Source: Chryseosolibacter sp966095595
Lineage (GTDB): Bacteria > Bacteroidota > Bacteroidia > Cytophagales > Cyclobacteriaceae
Direction of reading: 5' to 3'
Assembly: GCA_966095595.1 (NCBI GenBank)
Contig: CBHTUB010000279.1
Coordinates: forward strand, 1-7,758
Length of the DNA: 7,758 nt
The position numbers and the translations under genes are program-made. The notes under the pieces are model-generated. The model saw nothing but the letters and a program-made list of their open reading frames with translations, had not been told where the DNA came from and ran no database searches. The first letter of the stretch is position 1. Each line of letters begins with the position of its first letter. Below are positions 1 through 5,496 of the stretch, piece after piece.

Positions 1-188
1 GCCTTGATCAGCACAAAAGCGCCGCCGTGGAAACCTGTTCTGTTCTTATAGTTCGCACCAGCGCCCGCATCCGTGTCGATCTTCGCAAAATTTGGTCCAG
101 CTTTTATGCCAAGAGCAAACTGAGCCTGAGAAAACGCCAGAGTGCTTACACATAGCATCGTTAATAAGATAGATAGTTTACGTTTCAT
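1..188 (-). CDS. Outer-membrane beta-barrel protein, PorT-type (N-terminal part only)
   Basis: The visible 62 codons start at ATG 188-186 and run off the low end of the window. The first 20 or so residues are a signal peptide: MKRK, then a hydrophobic stretch (LSILLTMLCVSTLAF), ending S-Q-A-Q. The mature start, ALGIKAGPNFAKID followed after about 10 residues by RTGFHGGAFVLIK, is the typical opening of the Bacteroidota PorT/outer-membrane beta-barrel family (G-(I/V)-K-x-G-x-N, then a TGFHxG strand). The protein is therefore expected to be exported and to sit in the outer membrane as a small barrel of unknown ligand. It has its own candidate promoter at 246-276 and is separated from the preceding barrel gene by a terminator, so it is probably a single transcription unit. 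The family call rests on the N-terminus only; length and C-terminus cannot be judged. Confidence 0.8.
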   Translation of the reverse strand, partial: MKRKLSILLTMLCVSTLAFSQAQFALGIKAGPNFAKIDTDAGAGANYKNRTGFHGGAFVLIK

Positions 189-201
189 AATTAGTTAGTT
201 A

Positions 202-223
202 GACTGTTTGACTGTTTGACTGT
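202..223. repeat. Short tandem repeat, 8-bp unit (GACTGTTT), about 2.75 copies
   Basis: GACTGTTT occurs at 202-209 and 210-217, followed by GACTGT at 218-223, with TTAGTTAGTTA next to it at 191-201. The repeat lies 14-35 bp upstream of the start codon at 188, inside the presumed 5' untranslated region of the PorT-type barrel gene. It is a simple-sequence tract that could change length by slippage. No function is shown. Confidence 0.7.
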
Positions 224-245
224 CGGTTTCTTTCAATAACCATTC

Positions 246-276
246 CAAATAAATCAGAAGTTAGCTGAAAAACAAA
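246..276 (-). promoter_or_regulatory. Candidate Bacteroidota-type promoter for the PorT-type barrel gene
   Basis: Read on the minus strand, TTTG (276-273) is followed by exactly 19 bases and then TTTATTTG (253-246), a 7-of-8 fit to the TAnnTTTG -7 box. It would give a leader of about 50 nt before the ATG at 188. The TTTG box lies in the T-tract of the terminator at 275-313. Pattern match only; short A/T-rich boxes occur by chance. Confidence 0.45.
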
Positions 277-313
277 AAAGCCTTTGCAACAAAACATGAT
301 GCAAAGGCTTTTT
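275..313 (-). terminator. Intrinsic terminator of the 194-residue barrel gene
   Basis: A perfect 14-bp inverted repeat (275-288 AAAAAGCCTTTGCA with 300-313 TGCAAAGGCTTTTT) encloses an 11-nt loop. On the minus strand the stem is followed directly by CTTTTTTGTTTTT. It begins 18 bp after the stop codon of the gene at 916-332. The A/T-rich ends would also let it work on the plus strand. Confidence 0.9.
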
Positions 314-331
314 GTCGTGCGTAAAGGCCTC

Positions 332-916
332 TTAATCTCCGCCCAGATATACCGTTACGCCTACGCCCAACGATATGCCTGAGGTGATCAATGGCTCGTC
401 CGCGCCATCCGCCTTTTCCGATAATGATCCCCAACGCAGCATAGGCTCTATCGCAACCCGATCACTGATCATGGCAGCATAGCCTGCTCCGATACCAAAG
501 CTAAACACACTATAGTCGGAGTCTGAAGAGCTGCCACCGGACGTGAATTCACTCTTCGTCGATCCGAAGCCCAGATCTCCCTGGAAGAATATTTTCTGCT
601 GAAGATAATATCTGACAAAAGGTCCTACGGTAAATGTCGAATTCTTGCTTTCAGCGTCAGATGTCTCGCTTTCTGTTTTAGAGCTGGACACATTGAGAAG
701 CAATCCCACCGCAAGGTTATCCACAACAAAGTAACCTGCCGCCGGGGTTAGAGAAAACGACGTCTGTTTGGAGACATCATTGCCATCGAACTTGGATTTT
801 TCTGAAGAGAAGCCGAAGGAGCTTTGACCGGATAACAGGATATTACCCTGCTCAAATTGTGAAAATCCAATTTTCACAATTGCCAAAAGGAGAACGGTGA
901 TGATGATCTTCTTCAT
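332..916 (-). CDS. Outer-membrane beta-barrel protein (194 aa), paralog of the next gene upstream
   Basis: Exported small outer-membrane barrel of unknown ligand. Residues 1-20 (MKKIIITVLLLAIVKIGFSQ) are a signal peptide with cleavage expected near S19-Q20, which fixes the start at 916; the reading frame stays open 75 codons further upstream, but that stretch is not protein-like. The mature part shows alternating strands with the family phrase LTPAAGYFVVDNLAVGL (57-71), then GPFVRYYL (98-105), GAGYAAMISDRVAIEP (143-158) and a C-terminal strand GVTVYLGGD. These phrases match one by one the 168-residue barrel at 1752-1246. Ser/Asp/Glu-rich stretches at 77-93 and 127-136 would be surface loops. 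It is followed by a strong terminator. The only promoter-like box close to the start is TAACTTTA (938-931), without a -33 partner; a better candidate lies at 1139-1168. The family call is firm; the specific role is unknown. Confidence 0.88.
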   Translation of the reverse strand: MKKIIITVLLLAIVKIGFSQFEQGNILLSGQSSFGFSSEKSKFDGNDVSKQTSFSLTPAAGYFVVDNLAVGLLLNVSSSKTESETSDAESKNSTFTVGPFVRYYLQQKIFFQGDLGFGSTKSEFTSGGSSSDSDYSVFSFGIGAGYAAMISDRVAIEPMLRWGSLSEKADGADEPLITSGISLGVGVTVYLGGD

Positions 917-1007
917 ATAGAGTGAGGTTTTAAAGTTATGATCTAATATAATACTATTCGTCCTAACTTTTCCATATGCCCTTACCGCCCGTGGAATTTC
1001 TTGTACC

Positions 1008-1042
1008 CGGGTCAACAAAAGTACCACTGAAAGTTGGACCCG
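1008..1042 (-). other. Hairpin with a 9-bp bulged stem in the long gap
   Basis: On the minus strand CGGGTC (1042-1037), an unpaired C, and AAC (1035-1033) can pair with GTT and GACCCG (1016-1008), leaving a 16-nt loop. No T-tract follows on the transcribed side, so it does not look like a terminator. It would lie in the middle of the leader or small RNA proposed for this gap, and it overlaps the stop codon of the small ORF at 1107-1012. Confidence 0.35.
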
Positions 1043-1138
1043 ACGATACCTATCCGTCGCCACCACCGTCGAAGATTCAGCACAAACTGATCGCCGGACG
1101 ATGGCATGGCAGCTTTCGGGGTCTTGTAGAACTTGCAT

Positions 1139-1168
1139 CAAATTTTTGCCCGATGTCTAAGGTGCAAA
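1139..1168 (-). promoter_or_regulatory. Candidate promoter inside the gap between the two barrel genes
   Basis: Minus strand: TTTG (1168-1165), 18 bases, then AAAATTTG (1146-1139), a 7-of-8 match to TAnnTTTG. It lies just after the terminator at 1191-1225 and about 220 bp before the barrel start at 916. Pattern match only. Confidence 0.35.
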
Positions 1169-1190
1169 CACAGAACAATGAGCTTCCCAT

Positions 1191-1225
1191 AAAAAAGCAA
1201 AGAGGCTCCCTTCTGGGAGCCTCTT
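1191..1225 (-). terminator. Intrinsic terminator of the 168-residue barrel gene
   Basis: A perfect 11-bp stem (1200-1210 AAGAGGCTCCC with 1215-1225 GGGAGCCTCTT) encloses a 4-nt loop. On the minus strand it is followed by TGCTTTTTTAT. It starts about 20 bp after the stop codon of the gene at 1752-1246. Confidence 0.92.
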
Positions 1226-1245
1226 CTATAAATTTCGAGATTCAA

Positions 1246-1752
1246 TTAGTCTCTGCCAAGGTAGAGGCTGATAGCGACATTCAAGCCAATCCTGGTTTGG
1301 TCTATATCGCCTGAGTAGAGGTCGATGTTCAAGGTAGGTTCGATGGCGATCGCATTAGTGATGAACGCAGCATATCCGCCTTCAAGACCAAGCACCGTTG
1401 AAGATGCATCTGTATCACCGAAATCCCACTTATGTGTTCCAAGGCTCGCACCTACAATGATCGCATTGTTAACATAGTATCTTCCGAATACGCCGAATCC
1501 AAACTCGGAATAATCGTCGATCTTTCCGTAATCGAGATCAAGACCCGCAGTCAGGTTTTCGATAAAGAAGTAACCTACCTTACCATGAAGGTCAAAGGTG
1601 GAGTAATCATCGCCAGTATTGGAATCCTGATTTACACTGGTAAATCCAAAGTTCGATCCCGCGCCAAGGAGGATAGTTCCGGGGTTGATCTGAGCATTTG
1701 CCGACACAAGAGCACACAAGGAAACTACAGCAACCAGTAATAGTTTTTTCAT
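1246..1752 (-). CDS. Outer-membrane beta-barrel protein (168 aa)
   Basis: Small exported barrel protein, expected in the outer membrane, with no recognisable enzyme site. Residues 1-21 are a signal peptide (MKKLLLVAVV, then ending S-A-N-A-Q, cleavage likely after A20). The mature chain carries the same landmarks as the 194-residue barrel downstream: GTILLGAGSNFGF (25-37), KVGYFFIENLTAGLDL (58-73), FGVFGRYYV (86-94), EGGYAAFITNAIAIEP (124-139) and the terminal strand ISLYLGRD. It is shorter because the acidic/Ser-rich loops of the paralog are missing. A good promoter match lies just upstream, overlapping the end of hutU, and a strong terminator follows, so it can be an independent unit. No terminator is visible after hutU, so read-through from that cluster is also possible. 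Confidence 0.9.
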   Translation of the reverse strand: MKKLLLVAVVSLCALVSANAQINPGTILLGAGSNFGFTSVNQDSNTGDDYSTFDLHGKVGYFFIENLTAGLDLDYGKIDDYSEFGFGVFGRYYVNNAIIVGASLGTHKWDFGDTDASSTVLGLEGGYAAFITNAIAIEPTLNIDLYSGDIDQTRIGLNVAISLYLGRD

Positions 1753-1781
1753 ATATGTTTTTTGATTGATTTTAGTATGCG

Positions 1782-1811
1782 CAAAATTAGAAAAACATTT
1801 TACTCGCCAAA
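1782..1811 (-). promoter_or_regulatory. Candidate promoter for the 168-aa barrel gene, overlapping the hutU 3' end
   Basis: On the minus strand TTTG (1811-1808), inside the last hutU codons, is followed by 18 bases and a perfect TAATTTTG -7 box (1789-1782). Transcription would start near 1776, leaving about 23 nt before the ATG at 1752. This is one of the best matches in the window to the Bacteroidota pattern. Confidence 0.6.
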
Positions 1812-3818
1812 GAGTTTATCAAGTATACCATCCGTTACGTGATGGGGAAATGTAATCCTTATCTTTTCGTTTCCGGCCATCTCGCGCTTAATAGTCGACA
1901 AAGCGTTGGGATTTCTCGCCCAGGCGCGCCTCGCGATACCATTAGTCACATCGTAGTATAACATGTTGCGTAAGTTTTGGAGCGCTTTTGCACTTCCGTC
2001 GAGCACGAGCCCGAACCCTCCGTTGATGACTTCACCCCACCCGACACCACCTCCGTTATGGATCGACACCCAGGTGGCGCCCCGAAACGAATCCCCGATC
2101 ACGTTGTGGATCGCCATGTCAGCCGTGAACCTCGACCCGTCATAGATGTTCGAGGTTTCCCTGTAGGGACTGTCCGTTCCCGATACATCGTGATGATCGC
2201 GACCGAGCACCACCGGCCCGATCAAACCCTTGCCGATCGCCTGGTTGAATCGCTCCGCTATACGTATCCGTCCCTCGGCGTCCGCATACAGGATACGCGC
2301 CTTCGAGCCTACAACGAGCTTGTTCTCCGAAGCCTCCCGGATCCACCGGATGTTATCCTGAAGCTGACCGTGTATCTCAGGATCAGCAGTTTTCAGCATG
2401 GCCTCCAGGACTTCCTGTGCCATTCTGTCCGTCGCATCCAGATCGGCCTGTTTACCCGATGCGCACACCCAGCGGAAAGGTCCAAATCCATAGTCGAAGC
2501 ACATCGGCCCCATGATGTCCTGGACATACGACGGGTACCTGAAGTCTATGCCATTGTCGGCCATTACATCCGCCCCCGCCCTGGAAGCTTCCAGCAGAAA
2601 TGCATTGCCATAGTCGAAGAAGTAGGTGCCTTTGGCAGCATGCTTGTTCACCGCATCCGCGTGACGTCTCAGGGTTTGCTGAACCTTCCCGCGAAATACC
2701 TGAGGTTGGGTAGCCATCATTTCGTTGGCCTCCTCAAATGACAAGCCCATGGGATAGTATCCCCCAGCCCAGGGGTTGTGCAGCGAGGTCTGGTCCGATC
2801 CGATGTCTACAAAGACACCCTCGCGATCGAGCGTTTCCCAAACCTCGACGATATTGCCATGATAGGCGATCGACCGCACTTCACCGGATTGTTTGAGCGC
2901 CTTCAGCCTGCTCACCAGGTCCGCCGGTGAGGAAATGACTTCATCAACCCAGCCCTGACTATGACGCTTTTCTATCGCCTTCGCGTTGACCTCGGCAACC
3001 ACGGACAAACATCCCGCGATCTTCGCTGCCTTCGGTTGAGCGCCACTCATGCCTCCAAGCCCGGAGGAAACGAAAAGCTTTCCTTTAAGGCCTTCATTAT
3101 TTTTCTGAACCTTTCTGCCGGCATTGAGAACCGTGATCGTCGTTCCGTGCACAATTCCCTGCGGCCCGATGTACATATACGATCCTGCCGTCATCTGTCC
3201 ATACTGCGTTACGCCGAGCGCGTTATATCTTTCCCAATCATCCTGTTTCGAATAGTTCGGGATCATCATGCCATTGGTAACGATCACACGCGGAGCATTT
3301 TCCGACGAGGGGAAAAGTCCCATAGGGTGACCCGAATACATGTGTAACGTTTGATCCGGCCCCATCTTCGCAAGGTATTGCATGGTGAGGAGATACTGAG
3401 CCCAGTTCTGGAACACTGCACCATTACCACCATAGGTGATCAGCTCGTGGGGATGCTGGGCTACAGCAGGATCGAGATTGTTCTGGATCATCATCATGAT
3501 CGCCGCCGCATCAGCGCACTTCGCGGGATACTCTCCTACCGGCCTGGCATACATTGCATAGTCAGGACGGAAACGGTACATGTATATGCGTCCATAGCTG
3601 ATGAGCTCCCTGTAAAACTCGGGAGCAAGCGTCTCATGGTGACGGGGATGGAAATAACGAAGCGCATTGCGAACCGCAAGCTTCTTCTCCTCTTCCATGA
3701 GAATATCCTTGCGTTTCGGCGCATGATTCACAGACGGGTCGTAAGGCTTTGCGGGCGGTAGTTGCTCCGGAATTCCCTGAAGTATCTGATCTTTAAAACT
3801 GAACGTGGTGGTTGTCAT
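1800..3818 (-). CDS. hutU: Urocanate hydratase (urocanase), long form
   Basis: Cytoplasmic enzyme of histidine breakdown that converts urocanate to 4-imidazolone-5-propionate using a tightly bound NAD+ as electrophile. Urocanase landmarks run through the 672 residues: LITYGGNGAVFQNWAQY (126-142), the glycine-rich NAD-binding SSGLGGMSGAQPKAAKIAG (251-269), GPMCFDYGFGPFRW (437-450) with C440 at the position of the active-site-region cysteine of the Pseudomonas enzyme (Cys410), GRDHHDVSGTDSPYRET (539-555), and HNGGGVGWGEVINGGFG (587-603). It is about 110 residues longer than the usual bacterial HutU (roughly 550-560) and near the length of the animal enzyme, which marks the long subfamily. The ATG overlaps the patatin stop codon (ATGA), so translation is probably coupled. 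No hutH, hutI, hutG or hut regulator is visible here, which is unusual because hut genes often sit together. Confidence 0.97.
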   Translation of the reverse strand: MTTTTFSFKDQILQGIPEQLPPAKPYDPSVNHAPKRKDILMEEEKKLAVRNALRYFHPRHHETLAPEFYRELISYGRIYMYRFRPDYAMYARPVGEYPAKCADAAAIMMMIQNNLDPAVAQHPHELITYGGNGAVFQNWAQYLLTMQYLAKMGPDQTLHMYSGHPMGLFPSSENAPRVIVTNGMMIPNYSKQDDWERYNALGVTQYGQMTAGSYMYIGPQGIVHGTTITVLNAGRKVQKNNEGLKGKLFVSSGLGGMSGAQPKAAKIAGCLSVVAEVNAKAIEKRHSQGWVDEVISSPADLVSRLKALKQSGEVRSIAYHGNIVEVWETLDREGVFVDIGSDQTSLHNPWAGGYYPMGLSFEEANEMMATQPQVFRGKVQQTLRRHADAVNKHAAKGTYFFDYGNAFLLEASRAGADVMADNGIDFRYPSYVQDIMGPMCFDYGFGPFRWVCASGKQADLDATDRMAQEVLEAMLKTADPEIHGQLQDNIRWIREASENKLVVGSKARILYADAEGRIRIAERFNQAIGKGLIGPVVLGRDHHDVSGTDSPYRETSNIYDGSRFTADMAIHNVIGDSFRGATWVSIHNGGGVGWGEVINGGFGLVLDGSAKALQNLRNMLYYDVTNGIARRAWARNPNALSTIKREMAGNEKIRITFPHHVTDGILDKLFGE

Positions 3819-4570
3819 ATCCTGACTTCGTCCGGGTTGAAGTTTTGTTTGGTGTATTCGTAAGCTACCTTGTAGATATCCTTCGCCTTGCTGAGGTCGA
3901 AACCGCTGAACTTACCTATCTCTGGCGGCTCGATCAACATATTGCAAAGGCCCTTGCTGATCGTTGTGTTGCCGTTGATGGCCATGAGCAAACTTCGCTC
4001 GATCACCGAACGCAAATTCTTCACGTCGAACTCGGAGGTGATGAAATTGCAATGTGATCCAATGATAAAATCACAGCGATCCTGAATGCCCTTCACGGGA
4101 AGATTGTCGAGGACACCCCCGTCCACATAAAGATTGCCGTTGAACTCGTAGGGGTTGAAAACTGCAGGCACACAACAGGAGCTGATCACGGGGCTGATAA
4201 GCTCGCCCTGCGAAAAATACTCGATCTTTCCCTTCCGGATATCGGTTGCTGCCACCACCATCGGGATCTTCAGTGCTGAAAATGAATCCTGTGGCAAATA
4301 CTTTTCCAGGACCTTGTGTAGTCCGTCGATGCTCAGCAATCCCTTCAGGGTCCAGGCGATGCGGATGGTACGGAAGAAGCTTGTACTTTCGACGATGGAC
4401 AGAATGTCGTCCGGCTTGTACCCGTAGCTGTAGAGTGCCCCGACGATAGCTCCTGCGCTGGTGCCGGATACGTAGTTTACTTTGATGCCGAACTCATCAA
4501 GCGCTTTCAGCACGCCGATATGCGCTACACCCCTCGCCCCTCCTCCCGATAATACAAGGCCAAGTTTCAT
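3815..4570 (-). CDS. Patatin-like phospholipase / serine acyl hydrolase (RssA-type)
   Basis: Predicted lipid acyl hydrolase of the bacterial patatin family with a Ser-Asp catalytic dyad. The 251 residues start directly with the oxyanion-hole loop (SGGGARGVAHIGVLKAL, 8-24). The nucleophile elbow GTSAG follows at 36-40 (Ser38) and the catalytic aspartate lies in YVDGGVLDNLPV (Asp150, 148-159), so all catalytic parts are present. There is no signal peptide or transmembrane segment, so it should be cytoplasmic or peripherally membrane-bound. The length matches the compact single-domain RssA/YchK class rather than the barrel-fused (PlpD-like) patatins. Its start lies 3 nt after the MBL hydrolase stop and its TGA overlaps the hutU ATG, so it is the middle gene of a tight cluster. 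Substrate and the link to histidine breakdown are unknown. Two adjacent cysteines (C132-C133) lie in the SSCCVPAVF segment. Confidence 0.93.
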   Translation of the reverse strand: MKLGLVLSGGGARGVAHIGVLKALDEFGIKVNYVSGTSAGAIVGALYSYGYKPDDILSIVESTSFFRTIRIAWTLKGLLSIDGLHKVLEKYLPQDSFSALKIPMVVAATDIRKGKIEYFSQGELISPVISSCCVPAVFNPYEFNGNLYVDGGVLDNLPVKGIQDRCDFIIGSHCNFITSEFDVKNLRSVIERSLLMAINGNTTISKGLCNMLIEPPEIGKFSGFDLSKAKDIYKVAYEYTKQNFNPDEVRI

Positions 4571-4573
4571 GAT

Positions 4574-5410
4574 CTAGATTTCAGACAATGCAAAAGTCCT
4601 GTCGACGCGAATACCCTTTTCCGTCCTCGCCAGCGTACAACACTCGACCTGAGGGTCATGCTCAAAGAACAGGATATAGTTGTTGTCGACGGCTTCATTG
4701 AGAAATTTTGCTTTCTCCTCCAACGTGATCAGCGGACGAGTGTCGTAGGCCATAACATAGGGCAGTGGTATGTGACCGATTGAAGGCAGGAGGTCAGCCA
4801 TGTAGCAAATTGTTTTGCCTCTATAGCGGATCTTCGGGATCATCATTTTTTCGGTGTGACCGTCGAAATAGAAAATGTCGAACTGTGACAATGGCGAAGA
4901 GCCCTTGACATCGATAAACTTCAGATTACCGCTGTCGGACATCGGCAAGAGGTTTTCTTTCAGAAAGCTCGCCTTCTCGCGTGCGTTGGGCTGGGTTGCC
5001 CACTGCCAGTGATGCTCGTTCGACCAGTAAGTCGCATTTTTAAACGTCAGTACAGGCTTCCCTTGCTCGTAACGAACACCTCCGCCGCAGTGGTCAAAAT
5101 GAAGATGCGTGAGGAACATATCCGTCACATCACTTTCGCTGAAACCCGCTTTTTTAAGGGAGCTGCTCAGTGTGTCATTGCCATGGAGGTAATAGTGGCT
5201 GAAGAACTTTGCATCCTGTTTATCGCCGATACCGTTGTCGACCAGAATCAATTTGTTTCCATCTTCGATCAGCAGGCATCGCATGGCCCATGAACAAAGA
5301 TTGTTATCGTCAGAGGGATTCGACTTATTCCAAATCGACTTGGGAACAACACCGAACATTGCTCCTCCATCCAGTTTAAAGAAGCCGGTGTTGATTACGT
5401 GTAGCTGCAT
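4574..5410 (-). CDS. Metallo-beta-lactamase-fold hydrolase
   Basis: Predicted zinc-dependent hydrolase of the MBL superfamily. The core motif THLHFDHCGG lies at 101-110 (H102, H104, D106, H107). Further likely metal ligands are H185 in FDGHTEKM, D206 in YMADLLPS and H251 in FFEHDPQ, a complete two-metal set. The N-terminal strand (MQLHVINTGFFKLDGGAMFG) followed by LLIEDGNKLILVDNGIGDK (46-64) is typical of the lactonase-like / GloB-related branch that includes AHL lactonases. The 278 residues contain no signal peptide, so it should be cytoplasmic. It is the first gene of the MBL-patatin-hutU cluster, 3 nt before the patatin start. A possible promoter (5430-5458) follows the accA terminator. 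The substrate cannot be read from sequence: lactone, thioester or another ester are all possible. Confidence 0.92.
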   Translation of the reverse strand: MQLHVINTGFFKLDGGAMFGVVPKSIWNKSNPSDDNNLCSWAMRCLLIEDGNKLILVDNGIGDKQDAKFFSHYYLHGNDTLSSSLKKAGFSESDVTDMFLTHLHFDHCGGGVRYEQGKPVLTFKNATYWSNEHHWQWATQPNAREKASFLKENLLPMSDSGNLKFIDVKGSSPLSQFDIFYFDGHTEKMMIPKIRYRGKTICYMADLLPSIGHIPLPYVMAYDTRPLITLEEKAKFLNEAVDNNYILFFEHDPQVECCTLARTEKGIRVDRTFALSEI

Positions 5411-5429
5411 GGTCTCTATGTACTAGCGC

Positions 5430-5458
5430 GAAAGTTAAGAAGATATTGATGACACAAA
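5430..5458 (-). promoter_or_regulatory. Candidate promoter of the MBL-patatin-hutU cluster
   Basis: Minus strand: TTTG (5458-5455), formed by the end of the accA terminator T-tract, then 17 bases and TAACTTTC (5437-5430), 7 of 8 for TAnnTTTG. It would give a short leader of about 13-15 nt before the ATG at 5410. The spacing is slightly short of the usual 19. Confidence 0.35.
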
Positions 5459-5483
5459 AAAAAGCCGCAGGTAGATGCGGCTT
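5455..5483 (-). terminator. Intrinsic terminator of accA
   Basis: A perfect 8-bp GC-rich stem (5462-5469 AAGCCGCA with 5476-5483 TGCGGCTT) encloses a 6-nt loop and is followed on the minus strand by a run of eight T then GTG. It starts 13 bp after the accA stop codon and separates accA from the MBL-patatin-hutU cluster. Confidence 0.92.
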
Positions 5484-5496
5484 GTTCGAAAATGTC

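Larger units (their letters stand above)
917..1190 (-). other. Long non-coding gap before the 194-aa barrel gene, possibly a structured leader or small RNA
   Basis: The gap between the two barrel genes is 329 bp, of which 1191-1225 is a terminator. The rest holds no convincing protein. What can be seen, in transcription order, is a candidate promoter (1168-1139), a 31-codon ORF (1107-1012), a hairpin (1042-1008) and an A/T-rich stretch just before the barrel start. If the promoter is used, the barrel mRNA would have a leader of roughly 210-220 nt, or a separate small RNA could be made. Both are inference. Confidence 0.3.

Noticed and set aside
931..938. TAACTTTA as the main promoter -7 box of the 194-aa barrel gene
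   Set aside because: It is a 7-of-8 match, but there is no TTTG at the expected -33 distance and it lies only about 15 bp from the ATG; too weak to annotate separately.
917..1141. 75-codon upstream extension of the 194-aa barrel ORF
   Set aside because: The residues before the internal methionine at 916 are Arg/Val-rich and not protein-family-like, while a textbook signal peptide begins at 916.
976..1314. 112-codon plus-strand ORF across the gap
   Set aside because: It runs through a perfect terminator hairpin and into the antisense of the 168-aa barrel gene; it has no recognisable motif.
1977..2741. 254-codon plus-strand ORF opposite hutU
   Set aside because: It is antisense to an unmistakable urocanase; the composition follows codon bias of the other strand and no domain is visible.
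2961..3761. Two plus-strand ORFs of 128 and 136 codons opposite hutU
   Set aside because: They are shadow frames of hutU without signal peptide, domain or promoter support.
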